In this document: positions 45,553 through 58,380 of the stretch, piece after piece
How the letters are laid out: each line of letters opens with the position of its first letter
Numbering within the stretch: the first letter of the stretch is position 1
Source: Gyrodactylus bullatarudis
Lineage: Eukaryota > Platyhelminthes > Monogenea > Gyrodactylidea > Gyrodactylidae
DNA length: 64,000 bases
Assembly: GCA_012064415.1 (NCBI GenBank)
Contig: SSNU01000215.1
Span: 23,432 to 87,431, forward strand
Direction: 5' to 3'
Position numbers and translations under genes: made by a program
The notes under the pieces: model-generated
Seen by the model: only the letters and a program-made list of their open reading frames with translations
Told to the model about the DNA's origin: nothing
The model's database searches: none

Positions 45553-46489
45553 TGTCAAATTAGTTGGAAAATCCTTACCTGAACCAGTCTTCTTGAAAAG
45601 AGGATGAGATCCAACAAAGATATCTAGACAAACATTTCAAACTGATATAAAGTTGATTATGATAAAAGTACCCCTACCTTGATGTATTATTATTATTACA
45701 AATGAAACATTATCTATCGTAATCTTGTTCCAAATACAACTGTATTCTTTTATTTTTCACCAAAATGAAGAAAAACCCATACAAGTTAGACGTTTCTTAC
45801 AGTTTCGTACAATTCACGATCTTATTATATCCATATTCCTAAAAAGGTTATCTGTCTCCTGTTTTTTACACTGCATATAAGGCATATTTTTTATCAGTAT
45901 GAAGAAAAATCTCTTCTCCAGATACTTGAAATATATATCTCAAAACAGAGTTTTACTGACTAAAAGCAATTTTCAAAAATTACTGAAACTATCTACAAGT
46001 TTAAATTCTTTGTCTTATATCACAGAGGCCTAAAAAGATATTTGAGAACCTAAGTAAAACGTTTTTTTAAAATCAAAGACTCGGTAATGATCAAATCTAG
46101 ATTCAAATATGACCATCTTTCTAATTTCAAATTCACCCAAAAATCCTAATTTGATTTGAAAATATTTAATGATTTCAGTGATCAAAAAGTTAATTTCTTG
46201 ATAAGTCAAGAGAATTGAATATATCTCAGATTTTGACCATATTATTCATTATTTTAAGCAGAAAATAAATTTGGTAATTCCATGAGTTGTTTGGTGATAA
46301 TAATTTTTTTCAATTCATAACAAAGAATCGTGAAAGAGGGGCTTTACTTGGTTTGTTTCTCAGACTTAAGTGAGAATTTTTTTATCTGATTGTTGACTGG
46401 AACCACGTATAAGGTTTCGTTGATAAACAGCATTTTTGTGCTACATTTCTGAAGTGACTTTAGAAGAAGATTGATATAAAGCTAATTGA
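45553..46489. other. AT-rich spacer, nothing seen
   Basis: No coding frame or repeat boundary recognised. Confidence 0.4.
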
Positions 46490-46880
46490 TATGATGTTGG
46501 GAATCCATGATTTTTACAGAAATCTCGATATTTTCAACAAGAGTTCGAATTTGGTAAAGATTTTTTGGAATCCTACTCATGTTGCCCGGTATTACAATTC
46601 GGAAAAAAAATTCTGAAAAAAATAATTTTTTAATGAAAAATATGGTCATTTTTCAAATTTCGATTTGGCTCCAAAATCCCATTTTTTCGAACTTTGAACC
46701 GAACTTTTTTTTGATTTGAAAGTGAGAGGTTGATCAAAAGAGGTTTTACAAGACTAAGATTAGACAAGAAAATCAAGTCAACTAGATCTGATCTTATGGA
46801 TAATCATATTATCGTTTGGGAGCGGAATTTCGATTTTTTGATCATTTTCACTACTCGAAAATTAATGAAATTTCGAGAAT
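46490..46880 (+). repeat. Common interspersed repeat, representative copy
   Basis: The most widespread repeat in the window, about 400-550 bp. Landmarks in order: GGGAATCCATGATTTTTACA, a TTGGAATCCTACTCATGTTG-like part, TTTCGATTTGGC, CCCATTTTTTCGAACTTTG, TTTGATTTGAAAGTGAGAGG, TGATCAAAAGAGG, and TCATTTTCACTACTCGAAAA. More or less degenerate copies lie near 1,700-2,130, 3,240-3,610, 11,280-11,640, 34,080, 37,200, 44,200, 46,900-47,060 (inverted), 52,680-53,010, 54,330, 55,860-56,180, 59,170-59,594, 61,590 and 63,330-63,850. It encodes no protein; ends and class are unknown. Confidence 0.65.
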
Positions 46881-47725
46881 TCAGAAATGATACTGAGGTT
46901 ATGCATTAGAATAAATTAAGCATATTCGGCTTTCTTCTATAATTCTGATTCTAAATAACATCTTTCGACCAAAGTTCCACATTCAAATCGATAAAAGTTT
47001 TGAGTTTAAAGTTCGAAAAAATGGGATTTTGGCGCTGAAATCCAGTGATACGGACTAATAGTCATTGGTCAAATATGAAAAATATGGCATTTTTACTCAA
47101 AATTTGAATCAGACTGATTTGCTTAAAAATTTCCTGAAAAACTGTGAGAACTCACTGAGAAGTTCTCAAATTTTCTATTTTATCTTGGTTTCTAAACAGA
47201 GGAAAAAGATTATTAAAAACGAGACCCATCTTAAGTAAAAGCACCCTAATTTAATCGGAATTTGGTTGAACGATTTTGAATTACTTGAAGATTAATTTTA
47301 TCATATCAATAGATGGTTTTAGTAAGTTTTAAAAATATTTTTTCGAAATCATTTTTCAAAGCATTTCACCGTCATGTCTCATGTTTTGTTCAAATACTCA
47401 TTTACAGAAAAGACAATTAGAAGGATAAATATTCACCAAAATCTTAATAGTTACTAACACGTATTATTATCGATCTGATATCAAAGGAAAACACCAGGTG
47501 TCTACATCATATTCATCTTTATCTACTGATATCATTGTTTCATAAACTAAAAAACAGTTACAAGATTATACATGATAGTTATATAATCATTATTATCAGT
47601 AGTAATAAATAATTTACTCAGAAATTATTTATCTTTCTCCAACCTATCTTACTGTATTATTTTTTAGTGCAGCCAATTTTACAGGTATTTTCCTTACTAA
47701 TTCGCAAACGTAATGTCTAATCTAT

Positions 47726-47911
47726 AGAACATTTGCCCCCTTCTGTTTTCCAGTAATTTTTTTGAATGACAAAGAGACTAAGGGCTTTTTAATATCGATG
47801 AAATGAAAACGAATCCTTTGCAGTGAGTTTTCATGTCATTGATAGTAAAAAGACCAACACGATTCAAAGTAAACTTAGAGAGAAATGAGAGGAAGCAATT
47901 ATTATTATTCT
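47726..47911. mobile_element. MITE with AGAACATTTGCCCCC ends, copy 1
   Basis: About 185 bp. The left end is AGAACATTTGCCCCC; the right end is decayed (GAGGAAGCAATTATTATTATT). It shares the ATCGATGAAATGAAAACGAA and GACCAACACGATTCAAAGT blocks with copies at 51,954-52,104 and 63,122-63,304. Confidence 0.55.
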
Positions 47912-48067
47912 CTTTCTTTCTGATGAAATTTTGTAAATTGACTAAAATTGTCTAGAATTTCTAGATAATTACAATTTTTACTCCAGAAAACTAATAATCA
48001 TTGAAATCTAACCTGGGTTTTTTTCTCAAACACAATTGTCAATTTCATATTATAATAAATAATATGT

Positions 48068-48201
48068 GGATGTAGCCAAGATTCTAACAGAGATCTCCAA
48101 CGTTGTAACGCTTCTATCCACTAGGCCAGGAAACCCGTCCATCCCCCTTGTTCGCTTGCTACCTGACTATGTTGTCTTCTGGCTTGCATTGGTCTATCTG
48201 T
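48068..48201 (-). mobile_element. tRNA-like SINE fragment plus conserved 57-bp repeat
   Basis: On the minus strand, TGGCCTAGTGGATAGAAGCG (A box) and CTGTTAGAATCTTGGCTACA (decayed B box) match the SINE head at 7,541. Upstream of it in the same orientation is the 57-bp block shared with 13,305-13,375. Confidence 0.5.
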
Positions 48202-49255
48202 ATTAAAAGAAGAGGAAGAAAAGGGTGTAATATTCCTTAAAAACTATTATAAAAATTATAGTGATTATTATAATAATCAGAATTAGAGTAATATTAATTC
48301 TGGAGGAAAGTTAAGATTAAGATTAGAGAAAATATTTCGATCACCCTGATAAAAAAAATTATGATTTCATTTTCGATGATTTTGAGCATTGTAAATTTGA
48401 ATTTTGGCCATGCAAAAAATGAACATTTTTCAGTAAATAAAATTATAACTTGATCATATGAGATATCTGAAAAATAACTTTGCATCTAATCATTGTATCT
48501 TCAAGTTAATGTTGAATGAGATGTATTTCCATCACTTACTTGCAATAAAAAATGTACAGGAAATGTTGATTTTGTCTAAGGATTAGTATTTTTCTATTCT
48601 TCTGTTCATAATTTATTGATAACTATCAAAGGAAAAACGACAAATACATTACTTACGTATCAAGAGTGGATTATATAAGAATATCCTTTTTGTTATTAAC
48701 GGGGGATAATAATTGTTATAGAATTTGTTTAAAACTTGACTCTGACCTGTTACATTTACCGTGATAATGGGCGATAAAAACTTATAAATAATCTCTTTCC
48801 ATGCTTTTCCATTTCCCTTAGAATTTCTTAGTTGCTGCTAGTTTGAGACTTTCTCCTCTATCATTTACAAATACAATCTGTAATGGGAGATAACTTTTAA
48901 AATTACATGCATATCTGATATTGATCTAGAGAGTCAATTAGTTTCAATGAATATCCAATAACATGCCTTTAGAAAAATTTTCAAAAATAAATTAAATTAT
49001 CTGACTCAAAATTAGATAATATTTATTTAACAATACATTTGTTATATATGTTACCGTTAATCTTGTTACTCTTGATAGTCTTAAGACTAACGGAATGACT
49101 TGTTAAACTTGTTACTTGGTAACAAGATTAACAGGAATCTTTGATAGTCTTATGACTATCGGGTAATCTTAACACTAACGGAATAGTTTGATAAACTTGT
49201 TACCAGGTTTCAAGATTAACAAGATATTCAGCTATAAAGTTTCAAGTTTGTTGAT
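48202..49255. other. AT-rich spacer with a local repeat cluster
   Basis: From about 49,050 to 49,215 several diverged copies of short phrases such as TAACAAGATTAAC and GATAGTCTTAAGACTA alternate, some in inverted orientation. No gene was seen. Confidence 0.4.
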
Positions 49256-49819
49256 CTTGATTCTTGGTAATAAGATTGGCTGACTGAAATAAATTTTTCG
49301 AAAAAAATATCAAAGATTAAGAAAACAATCCAACATTGTAAGGTCCCTAATTGGAACTTTTTATAAAATTTTAGCTGAATAGCTCGTAAAACTTGTTACC
49401 AGGCTTCAAGAATTATAAGTTTGGTATCGAAATATGAATTTCGGCATATTATCAGAAAAGGTCCAGATGGCTTTAAATGGTAAAAAATAGTCCTTCTAAT
49501 ATTCCTCATTTAAAGAATAGACGTGAATCAACAAATGAAAATACGTGATGAGAAGAAATTTATAGTAAGATCACTAACTAGTTATTCCTGAAACTGGGTA
49601 ACAAATTTGACGAACTATTGAGATAAAATCCTTACGTAAAATTAATACTGTTGGCTGAATTTCAACACTTGATACGTCTTATTCTCTGGAATGCATGAGT
49701 TTCGTATAAGAAGTCTCAATTTCAGACCCTACACAATTGGATTGTTTGATGAAAAATCTTCATAGCCTTATTTAATTCAAATTTATTTCAGTCAGCCAAT
49801 CTTATTACCGAGAATCAAG
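49256..49819. mobile_element. Small TIR element, about 41-bp ends
   Basis: The left end (49,256-49,296) begins CTTGATTCTTGGTAATAAGA; the right end (49,779-49,819) is its reverse complement with about one difference. The interior is AT-rich without coding capacity. Target duplication not identified. Confidence 0.55.
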
Positions 49820-50288
49820 CTTTGCGAGAGTGCTAAATTCGCGTATTACCCATCAATTAACGCGAAATTTTACGCTCTTTTTTATGAGGATAAAATCAAT
49901 TTTGGATTCCTATGTTTTCATAACAATAATATCATTTAAGTTCATTGAGATACTCAAAATTAGCAATTTTTGGTTTTTTGGCCATAGCGGCCAAAATATT
50001 AACGCTAGCGAAATTCTGAAAGCAGATCTGAAATCAGCACAAAAAGTTAAACTTGATCAGGTTCGTACGACCCCACCCCTACCCGTGCTCATTTTGTACC
50101 AGATTTCTATTTTTTAAAATTATTTCATGATTTAAACGAATCTGTAATCTCAAAGAAAAATATAAAAAATTTAAATTAGACCAAAATTTGAATTTAGATG
50201 ATAATAGAAATTTCAACCTTTACAATTCAAAATATACGAACCGATTAGATACTGATATTTTCGATCAAAAATAGACATGATTTCTTAT

Positions 50289-50937
50289 TGGGTTAATGCC
50301 AAAAATCACCCTTAAGAAAAATTTTCTCCAAAATTCACCCTAAAAAGACCCCAATGAAAATTTCAACGCTTCCTCAAATCAATTATTTTCATTTAAAACT
50401 TTCCCTCTCTACCAGATTTATTGTTAGATATATTTTTGAACGGTTAAATTTCTATTCAAAGATTAAAGTCAACTTTCTCCTTATAGATGGATAAAAACGA
50501 ATCTAGGTTCTTACAAAGTTTCGCTACCTCTAAAGAAGGTCTATTTTATTTCTCTCAAGATCGAAATAGTGTAATAAGAAGAGTTGTTAATTCCAACAAA
50601 CTCCAATGTCCTTGTAGTTTTGCCAAAATGAATGTATATCCCTGTAAAAATCTGAGTGCCGTGGCTAATTAGTTAGAAATGTCCCAAATGAATACAAATT
50701 TATCTTCTTGAAAGCAGCTTACTCGGAGATTATCATGCTCTATGACGCCGAAAATCAAAAGAAGTCGGAACTTGAAGGTTACAAAAAAACGTGGAGGGCC
50801 ATATAAAAGCCGTAAAAAATCAAGAGCTGAAATAAAGATTAATGAAATTTAGCGTTATATAAAATTATTTTTTTATTGAAAATTTTTGGAGTGATTATTG
50901 GAAAAAATTTTCTTGGGTTATTTTTGGAATTAACCCA
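50289..50937. mobile_element. TIR element carrying a 61-codon ORF
   Basis: Inverted ends of about 55 bp: TGGGTTAATGCCAAAAATCA at the left, and ATTTTTGGAATTAACCCA at the right (inverted). A third, lone end with the same phrase is near 61,750. Inside, after an acceptor-like TTTCTCCTTATAG, lies an ORF (50,487-50,672) containing LQCPCSFAKMNVYPCK, whose cysteines might bind metal. No transposase motif is visible. Confidence 0.5.
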
Positions 50938-51953
50938 TTCTTATTTTAAGTTCTGACAAACTCATCATTTGTTTAGGAAATCGGATTATTCGAAATTTTC
51001 ACAGTCAAAATTGACCAAAATTATATTTTTTTCAACATATTATGGTTTTTTTATCAAGTCATTGAAAATCGAAATGAAATTAACTACTAGGGCCTTTAAA
51101 AATTTGCGCAAAATATGAGGTATGATCATAAACATTAATTTGGAAATAAAGGCCTTATTTGTGAAATCATTGGCATCATCTTCTTATTTTTTACAATGAA
51201 AATGTTTGTGACTAATTTCAAGATCAATGTTAGTAAAAAACCACAATTAAATATTAGAATATTTACTTCACTACAATTGTACTTTGTCAATTGTATTACG
51301 GAAAAAACTATAACTTGAGGGAAAATCAAATTGAGAAATTTATAATTGAAAAATCTAGAACAAACCAAGATGAGATCTTTCTCCGATTATTTCTTTTTTT
51401 TGAATTCAATGATAAAATAACGCTATGAGTTGTGAAATAAAAATTGAATCAGAATTTCAAAAATTCCCAGTATAATTAAATTTTAATGTGAATTAGATGT
51501 TTTTAAAATATAACTCTATAGGCTCTAAAAATGTTAATAGAAGCCAGATTGAATTAATATGAAAGGAGTTTGCTCAACACTTTCAGACAGAAATATTGCT
51601 TGATTTTTATGATTATAGACAAAACATGATATCAAATATTAATATTTGTCTCAACATATACATATATATTTTAGTTAGACGTCAGCCGAATTAGAGTAAA
51701 TTTTTTGCTGTTTGTCATTGCTAAAAGCTTATTGAGAGGTGTTAAATAAAGAGCATTTATTAGCGATAGATAGATATTTGTGAGAGACTTGTCTACTTTT
51801 ACATCAATGAAAAGGATTGCCTTGAACAAAAATTGCATGTTATTGTTAAGTATAGACATGAAGTAGACGAGATAAATTTTCAATTACTAACACGGAATAA
51901 GCTTATCCAGAGTCGAAAAATACTGAATTCTTTAAAATTAAAGGCTAATCCAT
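50938..51953. other. AT-rich spacer, nothing seen
   Basis: Short minus-strand frames (51,135-51,368 and 51,671-51,883) have low-complexity, hydrophobic AT-driven translations and are not considered genes. Confidence 0.4.
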
Positions 51954-52104
51954 AGAACATTTGCCCCCTCTTGTTTTCCAGTAATTTTTTCTGAAAGACC
52001 AAGGGCTTTCTAACATCGATGAAATGAAAACGAATCCCTTGCGTAAAAGACCAACACGATTCAAAGTGAACTTAGAGAGAGATAAGAGGGGGCAACTGTT
52101 CTCT
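51954..52104. mobile_element. MITE with AGAACATTTGCCCCC ends, copy 2
   Basis: About 151 bp from AGAACATTTGCCCCC to GGGGGCAACTGTTCT, with an internal deletion compared with copies 1 and 3. Flanks start CTAAT on both sides in this and copy 3. Confidence 0.65.
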
Positions 52105-53335
52105 AATTTAACCAAATTAAAATTTTAAACTTAGATGAAAATTAATTCATTTGATATGAAATTAGGAAATGATTCTTAAAAAATAGGAAATTTAACCATA
52201 TGGGCTAATCGAAAAAAAGATCCCCAATATTTGCAGTTAATTAATTAATTATCTGTCTAACTTCGATGACGTTAAATTTTATGATCAAAAAAATCAAAAT
52301 TGCTCAGATATGCTAACCCGTGTGGAAGCAAAATGTGAATTCCCTAATTTTCAACACTGCCTGTAAGTTCCGTGATCTAAGCTCTGTCAAGAATGGCTGG
52401 TAGGTCAAAAATTCAGAGACAATAGTTAATTTGATTGCAGCTTTTTCAATTCGGAATTCCCAAATTTCTGCCAATGAGAGTATGCTCTTTATCAGTCTTT
52501 TGCAACTAACCTTGATTGATGCTTTTTCAAAATTTGAGATATTTTGTATTGGAAAAATTAAATTTATATAAGAAATATGACCATTTTTTGATCGCTTATC
52601 TTAAGAAAATTTTGTAGCGATAAAAATTTCAGCTGTTCTCATTAAGTTATGATTTTTACTTTAAGGATTTGAGACCATCAATAGGAAGGAATTTTTCAAA
52701 TAAAGTTAGGAAGCTATGATTTTTACAAAAACTCAATTTTATTGATTTCAAAAAAGATGGCTGATCAAAAGAAGTTATTATGATCGAAATTAGAAAGAAA
52801 AACAGGTTTTTACCATTTTCTACAGTTCAACTGTTTTTGAGGGATTCTGACTTATCGAAATTTCATTGATTTTCAGCTGGTGAAAATGATCAAGAAATCG
52901 AAATTCAACTCTCTAATAAAAACGAAAAAATTTAAAAAGTATGATTTTTTGAACTTGGTATTGAGTTGAAAAATTATAGATTCCCTAACTCCATATCAGC
53001 TAGCTTTAGATTAAAAATGTTAAATCTTGAAAACTTTTGAAAAAAATAATGCAATAATTGATTAAGAGAGTCTGTCTTTTCCTGAGTTTAAAAGAAAGTT
53101 ATCATATGTGTATGTTCGAGTGATAAAAGCAATCTTGAACATTGCGATAAAACCTCTCAATTGCCATCAACAATTACAAGAATATTAACAAGCTAGATAG
53201 CACAACATTTTTTTATCACTTAGCACTCTTGAAAAAAAATTGAATCAAGCCATGAATTTTTATCTATTCCTTCGTAAGATAGACCAATCTAATTTCTTAT
53301 TGTGATTTTTTAAGGTTAGTCCATAATATCTGTCC
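52105..53335. other. Spacer with interspersed-repeat copy
   Basis: 52,680-53,010 is a degenerate copy of the 46.5-kb repeat. The remainder is AT-rich without a recognisable feature. Confidence 0.4.
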
Positions 53336-53339
53336 TATC

Positions 53340-53570
53340 TTGATGAATTTTATCATATCTATAACCAGAGGGGAACATTTGAATTTGTACTCAAACATTC
53401 TCATTGACCATACATTAAATAATCAGATAGAAAGTGAACGGCTAAGAAACTGTTGGAAACAAAAGCCACAAATTTCAAAGGGATTGAAAGATTTATGCCG
53501 AAATCGTGTGGAAATTTTTAAGTGGAAAAAAAGGAAAAATCTTTCGCAACTACTAATTAGGTACTTTTTA
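53340..53570 (+). CDS. Possible exon, SOCS-box-like, unidentified
   Basis: A plus-strand frame, with an acceptor-like ATAACCAG near 53,368 and a donor-like GTACTTTTTA near 53,561, reads GEHLNLYSNILIDHTLNNQI and then RNCWKQKPQISKGLKDLCRN RVEIF. The phrase GLKDLCRNRV resembles the LCR core of SOCS boxes (ubiquitin-ligase adaptors), but the remaining consensus is weak. No neighbouring exon was found. Confidence 0.25.
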
Positions 53571-53594
53571 TCAATTTTTTGTGATCTTATTTAA

Positions 53595-56534
53595 TTCCTT
53601 TATCCTCGCAGTCAGTATAACTTGAGATCATATGGAACCTAAGCAATCAATTCTGTAATACAGAATTATCGGTATACCCATCATCGAAATTATACTTTGG
53701 AAATAGTATTCAAATGTAAATGATTTCGCTTCCCGGTCATACTGATTACTGATAAAATAATGAACGTTTTATTGAGAATATATTGAGAAAGAAATAATCA
53801 GAATCATTATTATTTCATATTTCTAAGAATCAACAGAGTAAATTCATTTGAGAAATATTTCGAGAAAAGGATAATGAATCAAAATAAAACTATAAATGTC
53901 TAACATAAAAACGACACCTCTGGGAAGAAATTGGAAGAAAATTTTATTTTGAAAAGTCAAAACGTGAACAAGAAACACAGATACTTGGCATGAATAACAA
54001 ATTATAAAGTTTTGCATGTCTCCAGGAGAAATATTTATTAAATAATTTGTTATCTATCAAGCAGAAGAGAAGAGAAAATCATCTGTCAAAGATGAAATTG
54101 AAAAATGAATTTTTTTTGATTTTGAATTATACACTTATCAGATGAATATCTTTAAAATAATTTTAATTTACTAAAAGGATTACAAAAAAGTAATTTTCGT
54201 GAAGAAAATTCCGATGTGAGGTTAACTCTCCCCCTGGGAATGACAAAATGACATTAAAAAATCAATAAAACTGAGGTCTGCAGAGACCCCATTTCCAGGT
54301 CGAGGGTTCTTTTGCAAGTTTTTGAAGAGTTTTTGGTTACTTCTACTATTTTATTGAAATGTAAAGCTATTTTTACAAAAAACTCAATATTTATCATCAG
54401 ATGGCGAGGAAAAAATTAAATTTTTGAATTCCGTGATAAAATGAGTTGTTGAAATAAAAAAAATTTTACCAAAATAAGGTCGTTTTTGAATTTTCAAATT
54501 TTTCATTACGAAGTTTTAAAGCAATTCAATACTGATCTTTCGGATCATCAATAGACTAAGAATTCAAATTTGGCCATAGAAGCTGAGAGAAACTCACGAT
54601 TTTCATTCATTTGAATCATTTTCCTACCTGATAATCACAAAATCAGATTGTTCAATTTACCCCAATGATGAACTTCTATAAACCCCCCTTTAGTTTGTAG
54701 TAAATTCATAGTTATTTAATAGATTTTCTAACAATATCCGTATTATGTGAGTTTCGCAAACGACTGTATATTTAATTAGAGGACCTAACTTGCTTGAGTT
54801 CCTCAAGAATATTATGAGCTTGCTGACTGTAAGCCATGCTAGCAGTGAGAACATACGAAATTGGCTGTGACTATTTGAAATTACCGTATTTTTCAAAATA
54901 TTATGATTTTTTCTGGTATTAATTACTCATAATGTCATACAAATTTGAACCTATGGATTTGAGTCTATAAAGGGATTTTCATCTCTCCAATTAAGGAAAT
55001 TTCTTCATCAACGATCAATAACTCAAGGATTATTGGTTAAGTGATAAAAAAATTCGAAAATTTCTGAGGTTCAGGTTCCATTTGATAACTAAGTTCTTCG
55101 GAGCTGATTTACTAATTTGCTCGTACCTGGATGTGACTTTAAGCCAAACCTTTGATTTTTGTGATATACTTAGTTATCGAATGGAATCTCAGAAATATTT
55201 TGACAATAATATTATGAGACGAATTCAAATATATTTTCAAGTCTGAGATTCGTAAAATAAATAATGATTCGGATAAAAAATACAGGAAATAATCTTGATG
55301 ATAATATATCCATAAATACTCTTTCTTGAGTATTCGTATATTCAATAATAAGATATTCCATTAAATCCAAAACAAGATTCCGGTTTACACAAGTTTTGAC
55401 ATGAAATTTCTCAAGTGAAAAACGATGATGATACAATGTTGAAATTTTCATTCATAGAAATTATTTTCATACACAGAAACAGATTTTTAGAGATCCAAAA
55501 ATCTTTTCTGCAATATCATTGATCACAGGCAATAGGGGAAGAAAGCTATGTTGAAATTGAAATTTATCATTATGAAAAAAGATTACTGATCCTTCCTTTG
55601 GTATCTATAAAAGCTATCGTTATATCTGAATGTGTATCACAACGACCCATCAAAATTCATTTTCTTAATTAATCCTTAAAAGGGTGCAAATGTCTATATA
55701 TATATTGATAACCCTATCTATTATCATTTTTTTTTAAATTTATGTCATAAAGCAAGTAATTCTTTCATTCTTTAAGCTGTATCTCCTTTTGATTCTCTCT
55801 GCGGTCTCTCAAGTTTTTCAATTTTTCCATGATAATCTAAAGCCTGTTGTCATGAAGATGAGAATTCACTATGTTTTTAGTCTCTGGAAATAAACATTGG
55901 ATCCCATCATTGAATGAACCAATAAGTTGATGAAGTAAAAAAATTCAATCTGATAAAAATTCGGTCATTTGGTTGTTTCGAGTATGCTCTAATTTCCCAC
56001 TTTTACAATCTTGAAGCTCAAAATTTTTATCTATTTTGAAAATTTGAAGCAATTCGAATTTGACCATAAAGGTGAAGAGAAACTTGCAATCTTCAAGAAA
56101 AAGTTAACTTTCTAAACTTAGGATCATTTTAAATCAAAAATTATAGGCTCAAATGTTGAAAATTGGGACATTTTCGAAATTTCAAAAAATGGCTTTGAAC
56201 AATTAAATGCAATCAACAATCAAATACAGTCCTCTACCCCAGCAACAAGTACAAATGAGAGAAAAAGTGAAAACTCAGAAAAGTCAACGAAAGTTGATTA
56301 TCTAATCATCTCTCAACCTGTAATTAGCGGAAACAAAAATGATAAGAAACCTGCACCTGCAATAATTAAGAAGGGCAGAAAATGTAATAGTCTAAGTGGG
56401 CAACCAACGATGGATAGATACGTTAGGAGGAGAATATGATCCTGGAGACAAACAACCCATCCCTCCTTCCCCCTTTATTGTGCTCAAATCCGATTGAACC
56501 AATCAGAGAATTTTATCAAAAATTTTATCAGGTT
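53595..56534. other. AT-rich spacer with repeat remnants
   Basis: Pieces of the 46.5-kb repeat lie around 54,330-54,560 and 55,860-56,180. 54,817-54,855 is a fragment of the hammerhead-like family B (AGCTTGCTGACTGTAAGCCA). No gene was seen. Confidence 0.4.
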
Positions 56535-56625
56535 TAAAATTGTATATATATCTAGCCGGTGTAAGAGTCTGATGAGATCCGGTTAAATATAAGCTTTATC
56601 ACTAAATATTCACTTGTCATCTGAA
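56535..56625 (+). mobile_element. Hammerhead-like repeat (family C), single plus copy
   Basis: An intact first core strand, CTGATGA (56,569-56,575), is followed by GATCCGG, then TTAAA where GCGAAA is expected, an ATATAAGCTTTAT hairpin, TC and ACTAAATATTCAC. AGT before the core can pair with ACT after the would-be cleavage site. Loss of the GAA strand should make it inactive. Confidence 0.5.
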
Positions 56626-57659
56626 TCCTCACAATGAGTTCTTAATTGGAAACAGATAAATGCTAATACTTGGTTTCAACATTAAAATGAGAATTTGAAT
56701 TACCCTTAAGTAGTTCACAGAAATTCGAAACTATTGCGGGAAGTCAAACAATTATAATTTTATGATTATCATGTGGGAAAATGATCTAAAGTTTAGATGG
56801 TTAACTTTTTGTAGATGGCGAGTTTCTGTTAACCTCTATGGCAGAATTCCTTGTTTAATGTTGATCTGGAGTGTCAGTATCGAATTTCTTTAAATCTTCA
56901 AAGTTGATAAAAATATTGAAAAACTAGAAATTTGGCGCAAATTCGGTATCAAGACGAAAGCAGAGTTAACTAACACAAATTATAATTCATAGTTCATTAA
57001 ATACTGTATTAAATTATTTTTTCTCAAAAAATTATTCTTGTATATTTAATAAGTCTAATTTATAACGATCTATCTAGAGGATATTAAAAAACTCTTGATA
57101 TTTTAAAATTGACTTGAAACTAGTTCAGGGTGAATTCTTATCATTTATTCTGAGCAAACTCAAACAGTAGGAAAAAAAACTATAAAACAACGAACTTTTG
57201 ATATTGTTTACAACCATGAAAATCGGTATGCAAGAGCAGTTCGTGATAATTTATTCTATTCAATTAAGTGATTTCAGTCTATTTCTGCTTGAAAATATAA
57301 AAACAATATTTTATTTTATAGACTACTAGAGCCTCAAAAGCTCATTTTAACTACTTCCTCTGTTCTGAAAACAATTTGAAACAATAAATATTCTTTTCAT
57401 GGCATCAGGGTTCAAAGGTGAAATGAAGATGAGATATTAAATTAATACGTTATTATAGCATGGTATCAATGATTTTAATCCACATATTTTGAGAATTTCA
57501 TTGTTACGAATAAGTAATTCACGTAGTTTTTCAAACCCGTCCGAAAATCCACTTATATTCAAAATTTAGAAAATTGAAAGAAGATATATTAAAACCAAAT
57601 GTATATATCTTGAAGCATCATCAGAGGTAATTCTTCAAAAATGATATTAGTTAAGAATT

Positions 57660-57896
57660 CATTCAAGATAATATTTTACAAATCATGAAAGAAATAGTAA
57701 AAGTCAAAGAAAATAAGTATAAAATGCAAGCTGAAAAAACACCAAAACTCTCCAATAAATAGGAACAGCGGAGAGAAAAGTGAAAAAGCTCACATTGGCC
57801 AAGGTAATTGAAGATTATAGGAATAGTTTTTTTGAACACATAGATTAGGTTTATATAGGTTAATAAGAAATTTTTCATTCACCCATACATCTATGC
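57660..57896 (-). repeat. Interspersed repeat, ACAGATGTGTGGG family, copy 3
   Basis: Minus-strand copy, ending at CATAGATGTATGGG when read on that strand. It matches the copies at 5,492 and 9,068 over about 230 bp. The 71-codon frame here (57,663-57,878) corresponds only loosely to those in the other copies. Confidence 0.6.
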
Positions 57897-57951
57897 TTTT
57901 TTTTCATTGTCTAAAAAATAACCTTGAAGAAAAAAGTTGCCTGATTTCCTA

Positions 57952-58045
57952 TTTTGAGTTAGTCATGCTAGTGTTAAGAACGAACGAAAGATTATTCGTG
58001 AATAAAGCTTTATTTTCGCCGGTTCTCCGACTTTGGATAAAAGAT
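57952..58045 (-). mobile_element. Hammerhead-like repeat (family B), single copy
   Basis: It matches one arm of the 9,744-10,164 pair: CCAAAGTCGGAGAACCGGCG, then GAAA, ATAAAGCTTTAT, TC, and the tail with AACACTAGCATGACT. The first core strand is partly deleted. Confidence 0.55.
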
Positions 58046-58341
58046 TTTTCATATTTTATCCAGTTTACTTGCAAGTAGTTTATGAAACTTGTTTGATATG
58101 GGGTAAATACAAAAACAAAATCATATTCCCATTGTTTTTGGAAAAAACTCGAATATCACCTATTATATTTCATCTGACACCTATTGTTTTTCACCATTTT
58201 ACTCAACTAGCGTTCTGAACCCTTTGCACCCATTCAGATAGAGCCAGTAGGAAGAAAAATTTTTTTCATGTTACTGAAATTCTATTGGATTATTTTTACT
58301 CGATTCTAGGCTCATAAGGAAGGTTGGAGAACAAGCAAATA

Positions 58342-58380
58342 ATTGAGTGATAAACGTTTTATTTCGCCGGGTCTCTTCAG
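58342..58380 (-). ncRNA. Candidate hammerhead ribozyme, left arm
   Basis: Order on the minus strand: AGT, CTGAAGA, GACCCGGC, GAAA, hairpin TAAA-ACG-TTTA, TC, ACT. This fits a hammerhead in which the hairpin is stem III, cleavage follows the C of TC, and AGT/ACT starts stem I. Stem II (GACCCGGC) is very short for the known class, so activity is uncertain. Confidence 0.5.
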
